Of a stretch of 64,000 nt of DNA, positions 1 to 10,400 are shown piece after piece. The stretch spans positions 1 to 64,000 of the forward strand of contig VSDK01000749.1 of NCBI GenBank assembly GCA_009767595.1, written 5' to 3'. The notes beneath the pieces are model-generated. The model did no database searches, was not told where the DNA came from, and saw nothing but the letters and a program-made list of their open reading frames with translations. The position numbers were made by a program, and so were the translations under genes. Each line of letters opens with the position of its first letter. The first letter of the stretch is position 1. Source of the DNA: Symbiodinium kawagutii. Taxonomy: Eukaryota > Sar > Dinophyceae > Suessiales > Symbiodiniaceae.

Positions 1-1891
1 TAGACCCTTCCCCTTGAGGCACCTGGCTGAACTGCACGGCAGCTTCGGCATTGCTTGGTTGCGGTGCCTGGGAGAGGTCAACTGTCACATGGCCTGAAGT
101 CAAGGCTTGCATCTGTACTGTTCGTGGTTGTTCATTGGGCTCATGAAAATGAAACTGGCCATCATGGTACGAAAGCATCACATGTTTGCTTCGAAGAGTT
201 CGAGCTGCTAGAAGAGGGGGAGTCTGTCTTGCCATGCCGCCCAAAACATAAAAGGAAACTGTTCCTAAGGAGGTGCCCTTCACATCAACCCGACTAACTG
301 CTTGGTCGCGCTGTCCATTTCCGAACTTGAACGTTGGCAAGTCGGATCGATCCACTGAGTACTGAAAACCTCCGGTCACCACCAAGTCGTGCAAGCTATC
401 GATCCCGATGGCATTCTCAGAGGCTCCTGTGTCGACGACAGCTCTGGTTGCTGACCGGCCATGCACTGCTTGTTCATCCCAGCGCATTGACAAAATACCA
501 GAAAGGTCCATGAAGTAGGTCTTGTTCTTCCCCTTGGACTTCCCGGGTTTCCCCCCAAGCCATGGAAACCCTTTCCGAGGACCCTTTCCAGAAAACTTCG
601 ACTTCGAAAAACCCTTGCCTTTGCCCTTTGAATGTCTGTCTGGGCAATTCATGTATCCGTGGCCAGGCATCCCACAGATATAACATCCACCTGACTTTCC
701 TTTCCCTTTTCCACCACTCGGCAAAGGTGAATTCGAAGAGGCTGGGGGCACCATTCCTTTTCCACTCATTGACTCAGGAGCATAATATCTTCTGGCCAGC
801 CGCAATTGGCGTACGGCCTCTCTGGCGTCTTTGAGGGTTCTGTTTGCCTCATTAGCCAGACTGAAGGCTTCGACGAGTTGGACTTCTTCAGGATCGGTGG
901 CCTGTTCATCAGGCTGCAAGTCTACATCTTCTTCGCCATCGCCATAGTCCGCCCACCAACCATCTTCTTCCTGCCAGTAGGACGGAGAACCAGGCGAAGC
1001 ATCAGCCCAATCTTCCCAGTCGGTCCACCAAGCCTGTTCAGTCCAGTCATCATCGAAAGGAACTTCATGATCCCAGCTAGGATCACCATACCACCAAATT
1101 CGAGCAGTCTTCCGGGCATTCGTCGTCTTCTCGGACTCCTCCGCATAGAGAGTACGAAGGGCTCTCCTGATCAAAGGAAAACTTGTCGAATTTCCGGTTT
1201 GAACCAAAACGTTCTGCCGTTCCTGACCAGTGATCTTGCAGGCTCGAAGGAGCCTGTAGCCTCTGAGCTCATCCTCGAAGAAGTCACTTGCAGGAGAGGT
1301 CGACGAACCCGCGGAAGGCATAGGAGGGTATAGGGTCTGACCACCATCCTTGGCCTGGAATCCACTTGCTCCATCTTTGGCATCTCGTGCCTGCGGAGCA
1401 GTTGCTGCTGCCGTAGGACTCCTCGAAGGGGTAGACGGGGGATCACTTGGACTGCCAGCAGGGCTAGATAAGCCTAAGGACCCGACAAGCTGACCACGAT
1501 CTTTACGGGCTCGAACTAAGGCTTGTTGAAGTTCGGTGAACAACTCCTCTTCACGGACAATGAATTCTGACACGCTCTCATGTTCAGCCCTACGAAGTCC
1601 ATGCCATCGTTCCAACCTCGTAAAAGAATCGGGCACTGGCAAGCTCTGCAGGGGTGACCGTCTCAGCACTTCAATGAAGCGGGCCAAACCATCTGATCCT
1701 TCATACTGATCAGGATCCAAATAGCGGACCACACTCTTTGCTGCTCCAGACAACTGTCCCCAAAGCCTAGCCACTACCAAAGGTCGCTCATTCTGCTTGG
1801 TCCCTTTCTCATACCACTTCGCAGCAGTCACATAGGATTCGAAGGTCGAAGGTGACCCATCCCAGCTCGGCACAGCTGACCGATCCGTCAT
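1..1891 (-). CDS. Ty1/copia-type gag-protease polyprotein (runs off the left edge)
   Basis: One reading frame stays open for about 630 codons from the ATG at 1891 to the window edge, with an in-frame TAA 33 bases upstream of that ATG. Residues 1-140 look like a copia gag domain (Trp-rich, with the LWGQLSGAAKSVVRYL stretch). An acidic, Trp-rich linker follows, then a CX2CX4HX4C zinc knuckle at about residues 403-416 (CYICGMPGHGYMNC), a Lys/Gly-rich stretch, and the aspartic protease motif VVDTGASENAIG at about 485-496. This order is gag, nucleocapsid, protease, as in Ty1/copia elements; integrase and reverse transcriptase should lie to the left, outside the window. No stop or frameshift interrupts the visible part, so the copy may be young. 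The family assignment rests on domain order and motif style; the protease motif alone would also fit other LTR elements. Confidence 0.92.
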   Translation of the reverse strand, partial: MTDRSAVPSWDGSPSTFESYVTAAKWYEKGTKQNERPLVVARLWGQLSGAAKSVVRYLDPDQYEGSDGLARFIEVLRRSPLQSLPVPDSFTRLERWHGLRRAEHESVSEFIVREEELFTELQQALVRARKDRGQLVGSLGLSSPAGSPSDPPSTPSRSPTAAATAPQARDAKDGASGFQAKDGGQTLYPPMPSAGSSTSPASDFFEDELRGYRLLRACKITGQERQNVLVQTGNSTSFPLIRRALRTLYAEESEKTTNARKTARIWWYGDPSWDHEVPFDDDWTEQAWWTDWEDWADASPGSPSYWQEEDGWWADYGDGEEDVDLQPDEQATDPEEVQLVEAFSLANEANRTLKDAREAVRQLRLARRYYAPESMSGKGMVPPASSNSPLPSGGKGKGKSGGCYICGMPGHGYMNCPDRHSKGKGKGFSKSKFSGKGPRKGFPWLGGKPGKSKGKNKTYFMDLSGILSMRWDEQAVHGRSATRAVVDTGASENAIGIDSLHDLVVTGGFQYSVDRSDLPTFKFGNGQRDQAVSRVDVKGTSLGTVSFYVLGGMARQTPPLLAARTLRSKHVMLSYHDGQFHFHEPNEQPRTVQMQALTSGHVTVDLSQAPQPSNAEAAVQFSQVPQGEGS

Positions 1892-1938
1892 CGCCTGGAT
1901 CGAACTTGCCCGGGGTATCTTTTAAGAGCCCCCCGGTC

Positions 1939-1951
1939 GGCTCCGCTACCA
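1939..1951 (-). other. Candidate primer-binding site of the copia element
   Basis: On the minus strand TGGTAGCGGAGCC lies 48 bases upstream of the gag ATG and directly follows TGTGCA. LTR elements place a TGG-starting site, complementary to a tRNA 3' end, right after the CA that ends the 5' LTR, and TGGTAGC resembles initiator-Met tRNA primer sites. Which tRNA would pair is not known from this window. Confidence 0.6.
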
Positions 1952-2110
1952 TGCACAACGATAGCTGAACCAATCGAAAGTCACCAGCCACAGGTGAGAC
2001 ACAAGGTGCAAGCGGACTGCACTGCTATCTGTTTTTCCTTCGCAAGCTTGATCCCGCCCAGCTGCGGAACATGTGACCTTTACTGAACTCACACATGGAA
2101 TCTCATGTCA
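1952..2110 (-). repeat. Candidate 5' LTR of the copia element
   Basis: The inner end is well marked: the minus strand reads ...TGTGCA and then the primer-binding site. The outer end is a guess: a TG dinucleotide at about 2110, just before microsatellite sequence, would give an LTR of about 159 bp of the usual TG...CA form. The 3' LTR is outside the window, so neither LTR length nor target duplication can be verified here. Confidence 0.45.
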
Positions 2111-2139
2111 TGTATGCATGCTTCCAATCTTCGCTAGGC

Positions 2140-2316
2140 ACAGTAAGGTAATGTAATATAATGTATGTAATGTAATGTAAAGTAATGTATGTAATGTAAT
2201 GTAATGTAATGTAATGCAAAGTAATGTAATGTATGTATGTATTTATGTATGTATGTATGCATGCATGCATGCATGCATGCATGCATGCATGTATGTATGT
2301 ATGTATGCATGTAGGT
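2140..2316. repeat. Compound microsatellite (AATGT)n-(GTAT)n-(GCAT)n
   Basis: Runs of TAATG/GTAATG units pass into GTAT and then GCAT units without a break. The block abuts the outer side of the candidate LTR. ORFs read through it are artefacts of the repeat. Confidence 0.95.
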
Positions 2317-2635
2317 TTGTACCTGCCCATCTATGTGACTTTAAGTCATCTAAACCAAACTAACCTCGCAAAACCAATCTCATATACTCCAATCCAATCA
2401 TGTCTACCTATTGCATCCAACTATCCATCCACAATCTACTTATCTACCCATCCATAAAACCAAATTCATGACCTTGCTTCCATATGTACAGATTCAAGTA
2501 TTCAAATATACGTGTACAATTTTGTCGAAATTAAAAAATACATGCTTCATTGGATATATTTGAAAAATGTGAATATGTATTGATGAATATGTATATTTAC
2601 CTACCTATTCATTCACTTATGTTCTTATCGATCTA

Positions 2636-2655
2636 TTTATCTATCTATCTATCTT

Positions 2656-2691
<36 letters not shown>

Positions 2692-2696
2692 CTTAT
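2636..2696. repeat. (CTAT)n microsatellite
   Basis: A nearly uninterrupted CTAT repeat with one CTTT variant, set in a longer pyrimidine-rich stretch from 2580 to 2930 with scattered CTAT and CCAT units. I see no gene there. Confidence 0.95.
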
Positions 2697-2973
2697 CGAT
2701 CCGCCGATCCATCTACCAAACCTGATCTGTCCTACGTCAATATCTATCGGTCAATTTGTGTGCCTACCTACAGTACCTGTCCTTCCTACCTGTCTCAAAT
2801 GTGCGTATGCACGCATCCATCTATCTACTTGACTTCTATTTACATCTATTTCCATCTGTTTGCATTCCTTGTGTCCATCTCTATCTACTTCTGTTTAGTT
2901 CTCTTTTTGTGCATCTGCTCATTTTATCTCGGGACTTGCCTGATTGATCACATTTTTTTGACTTTTATCAGCA

Positions 2974-3030
2974 GCCCGCCTAGCTCAGTCGGCAGAGCGC
3001 AAGGCCCTTAACCTTGTGGTCGTGGGCTCC
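2974..3030 (+). pseudogene. tRNA-Lys(CUU) pseudogene, 3' truncated
   Basis: The acceptor 5' strand GCCCGCC, the D-arm with an A box (TAGCTCAGTCGG), and an anticodon stem CAAGG/CCTTG enclosing the loop CCCTTAA are all present, giving anticodon CTT (Lys). Position 33, almost always T, is C here. After the T-stem 5' strand (GTGGG) the sequence stops matching a tRNA: there is no T-loop, no B box, and no 3' acceptor strand GGCGGGC. It could be a relict tRNA or the head of a tRNA-derived SINE; the T-rich tract starts about 20 bases later. Confidence 0.75.
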
Positions 3031-3044
3031 GGTGATAATACTCC

Positions 3045-3480
3045 AAGTTTGTTTTGGTTTTTGCTCTTCCTTTGTGTTTTCTGTTTTTTCTCTTTTATGT
3101 TTTCCTTTTTTCCTATGTGGTTCGTTCTTTTTTTGTTTTTATGTTTTTCTTTTTTCCCTTTTTCTTTTTGCATCGTCTTGTTTTTTTGATGTTTGTCTTT
3201 TTTCTGTTTCCTTTTTCTTGTTTCATGTGTTCTGTTTTCTCTGTTTTATTTGTTTCCCTTTTTTATCTTTCTTTTTTAGTTTTTGTTTTTTACCTTTTCC
3301 CTTTTTCTTTTTGCATTGCGTTTTCTGTTTTATGTTTTTATTTGTTCTTTTTCTTTTTTTCTGTTTTTCTTCTTTATGTTATATGTTGTCTTTTTATTTT
3401 TCTCCTTTGTCTTGTCTTTTCTTTTTCCATTCCATGTTCTTCTTTCTTCTGCGTGTTTATCTATCGATCGTTCGATCTAC
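3045..3480. repeat. T-rich low-complexity tract
   Basis: About 430 bases consist of TTTTT, TTTC, TGTTT and CTTTT units with very few purines. Several overlapping long ORFs here are rich in Phe, Leu, Ser and Cys and are read-through of the repeat, not genes. Confidence 0.9.
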
Positions 3481-3607
3481 CGTTATATATCTACTTCATT
3501 ATCGTTGCTTCTTTGCACGGCTCTACCCTACCAACCCACCTTTGTGGCTCATTGTTGGCTCGCCCCCAATGTCTACATCCCTTGGAGTGATTAGATCGAG
3601 CGCTCAC

Positions 3608-5780
3608 CACGTCACCAGGACTGTCCCGCATTGTTTCAATCGGCACCCACGCCTCAACAGCCCATGCTTCAAATGCCGTGTGTAGCAAGGAGTCCTGGGT
3701 TCTCGAGATGCTTTTTGCGGGGACTTCCCCCCAATATAAAGAAAAATAAAAAGGAAACAAAAATACAGAGATATGATTTTTTGAATATTGGCTGGAGACA
3801 AGAGTCTTCTTGGCTTCGGCTTTAAAAAGGTTCCCGGTTGCGGCTTTTGCGGTGGTAAGTAAACAAAATGGGCATCAAAAAAAGAAACACCTGTTATGAG
3901 TACGTTCCGGAATTCAAAAGCTTGGCCCAAAGCGCACCGGAATCTCACTGTCCACCCTGGAACGCCATAAACGCTCGACATGATATGCAAGAGGATCATC
4001 TTTCACCAGCGTGCAAAATCTTTCACACCACCCCAGCCCTTCCACCCTATCACCTCCACTCATTGCAGGCTTCACAGCACGGGAATGACAAGACCATTCA
4101 AAAACATCCACTTTGTGGCAGTCCCTCTCCGTGAAGCATTGACATGATAAGCAGCCCACACGACCATGCATCTTTGGATAGGTTGCTCTTAGACTATCAT
4201 TGCTGCCCCCCATGGACCATTGACGTTGGTTTGTGTCAGTTCCTCACCCTTGTTGGATAAAACACTCTACCATTCCCCAAAGTTGCAACGATATTGCTGG
4301 AGAATATCCCTCCTTTGAGTTGGTCGGAGGTCCAGGGATTCATTCTAAGATTTGTTTAGACAAAGTACCCTCAGTTGATGGTAGATCACAAGCATTTAGG
4401 GATAGACTGCTGGCTGATTGCTGGACCATCAATTCTGACTGATACCAATCCCAGCAGGTGAGCCCTGAAAGCTGCGGCCCAGCATCGGCAATTCCTCCAA
4501 GGAGCCGGCTGATGATCAGAACCGGAATGGAGATGCTGTGCACCAGCAGGCATGACAGGCCACAAACGACCTTGGGTCCCAACTGAACCGGGCTTAATCG
4601 AACTAAGCACCTGATCTGCCCCAATGGAAAGGATCAAAGTTGAGGCAAAGGGGGAGCGGGAGAAAGGATAGGGAAAAAGAAGCGGGTGGGCACACAAGCA
4701 AAAACGCACAAGACCTTCGCGGATCACAGCCGCGCTCAGGTTGGGATCCACAACCAGCTAGTCCACCAGACCGCCCAACTCACGGGGGTCAAGATCTTTC
4801 ACATCCCTCAGGTGCTCTACCGCAGAAAGCACATCACCTGGACCCATGCCACGGGAAGCCATGGTCCCATATGCCCCCCTCTATCCTCCCCAATGATGGC
4901 AGTTTGATGCAGCTGGGCCCCTGGCACAATACAGCAGGCAACCGCGTCGCTTGCCAATCTTATCGCACAGGCGCCCAGCCACAGCTCCCAAGGCAGCCGA
5001 GGACACGAAGCCCACCGCGAAGAGTTTGGCGATCAAAGGGCTACCTTGGATGAGAATGAGAATCCAACAGAACCGACCCACCAACCTCAACTAAACAATA
5101 AACTACCAACAGTAACCAATTGCACTGCAACCAACAGTAATCTACAGAAACCAAGAAATGGATTTACCAAGCAAGAACTAATACACGGGGCACCTGCGAT
5201 TGAAGCTGACTAGGATAGCCCATTTTGGGCTGCTGGGGCTGTAGCATCATAACAATTGGATACAATCAACTGGTCAATCGATAAGCTGAATGACTGAATG
5301 GTTCTCTCATGAGGAGCTGGCAGTCTGCCCCACCCTTTAGTTGTGCTCAGACTACGCACCACTGTCACAACTCCGCATCAAATCCTTCACCTTTGCACCA
5401 AGCTCATCCAAGCTTCTCAAACCACAATCAGCGAAGAGTGAGTACAAATAAGGTCCTGTGGCAATGACAAGCACGCCATGTCCTACCTGATTCTCAACCT
5501 GATCTCCTGGTCAGCCAGGCATTCTCGGCCAGCAAGGTGGCCCCTGGTTGTGCCAGGTATGCCACGGTCGGTTGATTAGTTTTGCCTTGTGGCTATGCCA
5601 ATCCCCCCAAAAAATCATATGAACCGTTGTGAACCGGATACGTAACAACATGATACAACATGCAACAATACGTACTTCGCCTGACCCTCTCTTTGGCAGT
5701 GTGACAACTTGTGCATTCCAACGCGTCCTTGCAACCAATCGGAGGCCACGCAAGTGAACCACACGGGCAAAAAGCGCGCC
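3608..5780 (-). CDS. MFSD5: MFSD5-like (molybdate-anion transporter family) MFS carrier, five exons, 3' part not found
   Basis: Five exons join in frame: about 5780-5728 (ends DWLQ), 5455-5399 (GPYLYSLFADCGL), 5044-4926 (the loop GRLCDKIGKRRG of the major facilitator fold), 4570-4487 (ends ISRLLGGIA) and 3694-3608 (AFEAW). These blocks occur in the same order in MFSD5: the DWLQ-PYLYKLY segment, the second-to-third helix loop, the GRxLGG segment, then the AFEAW segment. MFSD5-family proteins are 12-helix membrane carriers linked to molybdate uptake in algae. Introns start GA, GT, GC and GA in turn, each ending AG with the phase kept. The first exon has no clear ATG. The C-terminal half is missing: to the left lie only repeats, the tRNA pseudogene and the copia element, so the gene is either truncated or continues beyond them. 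Confidence 0.85.
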
Positions 5781-5829
5781 TCGCAATCTGACAATGAAAC
5801 GGGCGGACAAAAACGGATGGAAAGAGCAT

Positions 5830-8720
5830 TCAAAAGTTAGATCAAAACAGGTTAATGAGTTATAATGGTGATTAATTGATGGCTAGTGATGGCAATTGAT
5901 TCAAATTCCGTCAATTCAACCAGTCAAAGAGTACGAACCCGTTTGAAATCCAAGCCAGGGATCAGGATACGTATGCTGCCAAGAAATAGTGGTATCATCT
6001 TGGGCCAACTACCACCTATTTGAGGATGCCATTGCAGACAGCCTTGACTTGCCTCCACTCGTGATGGACGTGGCATTGGGACCGGTTGATGTCCGTTCTG
6101 CCGTGGCGTTTGTCCTCGCGCCACTCGGACCACCTCAGATGCTCCAAGCCCCTGGGCTCAGGGTGGCTTCAACATGCTTCAACCAGGGGCCCTTGATGTA
6201 AGATGACCCTAGGGTGATGTAAGTGGGGCATCTGTCCACTTTTTTCGGTGTGGAGAAAAGCATGGCATGATTGGGTGCTTTAACTTTCAAAGTAGCACCA
6301 CCACGACAGCCATGGACGGCCAATGTGAAAATGGGCTGCCACTCTGAATGTCACCTGATTTCATGCAGCCAGGCTTCCCCACTGAACTGGGTTCTGTATA
6401 TCAAACATGACGCTGAAAATTGGCGCCAAGAATTGTATTGGGTAGTGAGCATGGTTACCTTGGGACTTCCAATTTTCATTCTCCTGGCGTATTTCTAATC
6501 TGCTTTTCCAGTTTAATGCAAGGCCGGCATTCGCTGAGTGACTCTATGATGTCTCGCCACTGCGCATCCGGCTGGGTTTCTTTGGCAGTAGGCACCTGGC
6601 CATCGTCTGTTCAACAAATCAACGCAAGAAGACATCCACATTTCCCCACGGGTGCTTTCCACTGAAAGAGTCATCGGGTTTGGGTGGTTGAGGAGGGCTA
6701 TTGTGTATGCCCCAAAGTCTGAAACTGACCACTTCCCATCCCGCACCTTTCACTGCAAGAGGAGCAGTCACGAAGACCTTCGCCGGACCCAGGATGCAAA
6801 CCAGCAGTCACGATTTCATCAAACTGTACTAACTCTACTTCCACTTTGCCGCCCATTTTCTGCCCTTCATCCCCTTCATCCCAGCTCCTAACCTACGTGG
6901 ATCTACGTGGATCTACGTGGCACATCATGGTGCCATGCCTTGACGCCTTCTGCCTCCAGGGTCCCTGTTTCTTCACCTGAGACCCCAACTCCAGGCGCCC
7001 AGGGCGCTACAGGTGTCATGGCGCAGCATAGCCAACTGGGAACTGTTGTAGGAGCTGCTGTGGGGCGTTGCGCAAGCTGAAAGGCCGTGGTTATTTTGGA
7101 GGGCTGACATCAACCAGGTTCAGAATCTCTTGAATCTGAGTTTGTGCATCAGTGTTTGCTTCGACCTTCAAGCTTCATCACTATGACCACCAGGCATGAG
7201 TAAAGTGCAGGACTCAGGTTGATCCAGCGGACGGGCGAGAAACAAGAGCGGGATCAGCTCTTATCAAGCGCCCGTACATGACCAAACAACCAGAGATAAC
7301 CAGAGACTCAAACAGCCAACAAAACACACAACGGAAACATACGAAAACAACCCACGCGGGCCGCCAAGCGAAGCCGTTTTTTGTCGCAGATGGGGCATCT
7401 TTTGAAGTCCCACCTTTTAGACGCCGGTGAGATTGAGCCGAAACTGAACTTGGTTGGTGGGTTGAACCCACATACATACGCATGGGATTACATTGAGATA
7501 GCATGGGGATTACATGGGACTACATGGGATTACATGGGGTTACATGAGCATGTTTCAAAATCTTCATATGTTATGACCGAAAATCTAAGTCCAGCTGTTC
7601 CTCAAAAGTCACAACGTGTCCAACCAGCCGTTCGGCGCTTTGGTGCTTCCCTTTTGTGAAACAGTCCGCAGCTCAACGCAAACTCCTGTCGATCCACCTG
7701 CTTCAGGATGCCGTCACTGCTTCAGCCGGGCCAGGACCCAGTGATGCCACCTGAAATCCGACATCATTTCATCTTCATAGCTCGTCATTCACCATGTATC
7801 CCCCTGGTATTCATCATTCCTTCATGCATTCAGTAATTCACAGATACTGACCTAGAAATAGGGCACCTAGCAATGGTAGAACAGCGGCAAACTCACGCAT
7901 TCCCTCATATCATTTCCACATTTCGTTGACTGGGAATCCCTCCCCTCCTCACACACACCCCGTAGCAATGCCCACGGCCCACTGCCATAAACATCCATAA
8001 ACGTTTTTCTTGCTGCCACCACAAGGAGTCCCATGGTTTCCTAGGTGGAAGGGATTGGCCTAGGGATATTCCACTGATTTGAAGCGCCTGATCCACTGGC
8101 AGCACTGGGCCAGGTGATTGCCGATGCTCCTGGAGGGTGCTGTCCCTTCAGTGTGGCGTCATGGAGTCCCAAGCCAACTGGCATCATCGTCATCAGCGTC
8201 GTTGTCCCTACCTATCCCTCTCATGTATGAAAACAATGGCAAGGAGGATGTGGTCAATGGTGATGAAAACAAACATATGTGCAATTAATTGTGTGTATGC
8301 ATAAATGAGAAGATTTGTATGCACAAAACTAGCTGGAGCCATGTGAAATCACATTGCCTGAGCAGCTAGAGCACCTTAGAAGAATCAACGTCTCTTGTAG
8401 ATTCATCGGGAACCTCTACGCGCATTGTCTCGGTGTGGCTCGTCCAACCCACGCTTGGACTATAGCCTGGTTTCCGCCAAACGCTGAGCCTCAAGTCCAC
8501 ATCTCAAAGGAAACCAATGGTACAAAGGGGAACATCCGGTGCGTGTCATCTTTGATTCCCCCGGGTTCCAAACATGTTTCGCAATTCCTTGCACGCTTGG
8601 GCCAGCCAAGCCGAGCTGTGGTCAGCACAGAACGGATCCTAACGGTATGGTCCTCCAACCGCTGCGAAAAAACTCTGACAAACTGGTGTAGGCTCCCATA
8701 GCCGATCCCCCAATGGTTAC
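5830..8720. other. No recognisable gene
   Basis: Short ORFs occur on both strands but none shows a family motif or a clean exon. A decamer-like repeat (ATCTACGTGG, three copies) lies at 6895-6922, and imperfect CATGGGATTA-type repeats at 7485-7545. If the MFSD5-like gene has further 5' exons they should be here, but I could not find them. Confidence 0.6.
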
Positions 8721-8732
8721 CCTTAGTGCCTC

Positions 8733-8836
8733 AGGGCGAAGCCTGGTCCCACAGCTCCTCTTTGGGTGGATTGGTCTTGGCACCAGCTGCACCTTTCATG
8801 CGCTCCAGCTCCTTCGGTCCCAACTTCCTTGGTGCC
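8733..8836 (-). CDS. Candidate short coding exon, charged helix
   Basis: The minus strand has a charged, helix-like frame (GPKELERMKGAAGAK, then NPPKEELWDQ) bounded by an AG at its left in coding sense and a GC donor (CAG|GCTTCG) after DWQ-like WDQ. It lies downstream of the FAM32A homologue and is out of keeping with the flanking sequence. I do not recognise a family and have no second exon to join to it. Confidence 0.3.
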
Positions 8837-9107
8837 AACATGGTGCCAACATGGAAAAATGCCTGTTGGATGAAAGCAGGGATGCTGAGAGTTTGCCAAG
8901 GTTGATGGGGGGCTGGTCCACTTGCCCTCAAGCATACAGAACGTTACAAAAGAGGAGGCGTCATGACAGATATCAGTCCATTGGGCTGCCAGTGATTTTG
9001 TTCTCACACCGCTTTCCTATGGCAGTTTCTACTTGCAAGTTCGCCTGTACAGGGCATGGCAGCCATCTGCAGAACACAGAGGGGCCCACAGCTCCACCAT
9101 CCATGCC

Positions 9108-9479
9108 TCAGCCAGGACCAACCTTGGGGATGTCGAAGTGCTCAGACAAACTGCCCAAATGGGCATTCAACTTGTCCATGCGCTGGCGATGGGTGTATTT
9201 GATGGCCTCATTGATCCGCTGATTGCCACGCTTCTCCCGCGCCAGTTGGAAAGTCTTCTGGGCGGTAGTGGGCCCTTGCGAAGCTCCTTTGGACAGCTCG
9301 GCTTGTTCCTGTAACTCTTGGTCTGCATTGGCCTGCAGCTGTTCGGTCAGCTCATCCTCTTGTGTTTTCTTCTTTTTCTTGGCCACCTTCACTCCAACTT
9401 CCTTGTTCTTATCCCCTCCTTTGAGCTTCAATCCAGATTTGATTACTGCATCATATTTTCCAGATGAAGACGATGCCAT
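9108..9479 (-). CDS. FAM32A: FAM32A homologue, single exon
   Basis: A 123-residue protein starts at the ATG at 9479 (an earlier in-frame codon at 9518 is not needed). It has the family layout: a short N-terminal segment GLKLKG, a Lys-rich stretch (VAKKKKKTQEDE), a helical linker, then the conserved C-terminal block with RINEAIKYTHRQR and the terminal HFDIPKVGPG just before TGA. In animals FAM32A is a small nuclear protein of the catalytic (C*) spliceosome that helps exon ligation by reaching the active site with its C-terminus. Length (112 residues in human) and the complete C-terminus suggest a working gene. It has no visible intron, unlike most neighbours. The clear family match makes this one of the safest calls. 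Confidence 0.87.
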   Translation of the reverse strand: MASSSSGKYDAVIKSGLKLKGGDKNKEVGVKVAKKKKKTQEDELTEQLQANADQELQEQAELSKGASQGPTTAQKTFQLAREKRGNQRINEAIKYTHRQRMDKLNAHLGSLSEHFDIPKVGPG

Positions 9480-9904
9480 CAAAACCGGTGCATCCACACC
9501 CCGCAACAGGATGCACAAATGGAAATGACACGCGCAGCTACACTAAGTGATCTCACATTATTTGCACTTGGAAGGTTGCAAAGGCTGAGTTGGTAAGTTG
9601 GTCATCACCTAGGTGTGTCTTATGATTTCGTGAAAACCTTTTCTGCAACAAGGGATACCTGACACATTGCTCATAGCTTGCCCTCTGACTCGCGTGCTGA
9701 GCTCGAGCCAAAGCAATCGGCCACGAACAAGCTCCCTACGTCTCCCTACCCTATCCCTGTCCCTTGCACTAACCGATCAATAGCTGTTCTGTGGACACTA
9801 CTCTGCCCCATTGGCAGTGCACATAGCCAAAAAAAACGACAATCAACCACAAAGTTTGAAACCAACGGCTGTGAGGCGCTCAGTCAAGACACTCTCGTCT
9901 TACC

Positions 9905-10040
9905 AGCTTGTCCTTGGCAGGTCTGCAGCGAAGTCCCGTGGCAAAACCCCAGGGTTGATGCGCAGCTCATGGCATGGGCATTCATTCCCATATGTTCCCA
10001 TGGGCGGAAGTCCGGTGCTTGGCGCAGCACCTACAAAATC
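9905..10040 (-). CDS. Candidate coding exon with GTAAGA donor
   Basis: The minus strand encodes a compact frame (GLPPMGTYGNECPCHELRIN, then NPGVLPRDFAADLPRTS) ending at a strong donor GTAAGA near 9904. An adjacent frame at 10080-10170 (EWRDGVRVQGLMHLASGDI) could be an upstream exon. No family is recognised. It lies upstream of the FAM32A gene and downstream of the MORN gene, so it could be a last exon of the latter. Confidence 0.3.
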
Positions 10041-10299
10041 CTCAGAAGCTCTCTGGTGTGCAGACCAGGAGCGTTTAAATAGCCAACTCTCTCGATATCC
10101 CCAGATGCCAAGTGCATCAATCCTTGCACCCTCACCCCATCTCGCCATTCCTTGGTCGGTGGATGCAGGTTGGACCCAGCAGACTGGACTCGCAGATTGG
10201 AGCCTCCACAAAATGCTAGAAGTAGAAAACCTTCTTCATTATTTGACGATGGGCCATGAACCATCGGTTGGGAGAAATGTATAGAAACGTGACATTGGA

Positions 10300-10400
10300 C
10301 CTCCCGCTTTCTCAGTTTTCTTATTTCCTTTCTTTTCTGTTCTTTCTTCTTTTTCCTTTTTCTTTTGCTTTCTTTCTTTCTGTCTCTTGCTCGCTCTGAG
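10300..10400. repeat. Pyrimidine-rich TTCTTT tract
   Basis: A run of TTTC/TTCT units. From 10400 to 11900 I see no convincing exon; a duplicated unit CATCATTACTGGATCGG occurs twice at 10786-10826, and a 130-codon ORF at 11124-11513 shows no family features. Confidence 0.6.

Noticed and set aside
3014..3685. Long plus-strand ORFs of 100-220 codons rich in Phe, Leu and Cys
   Set aside because: They only reflect the T-rich low-complexity tract; overlapping frames are all open for the same reason.
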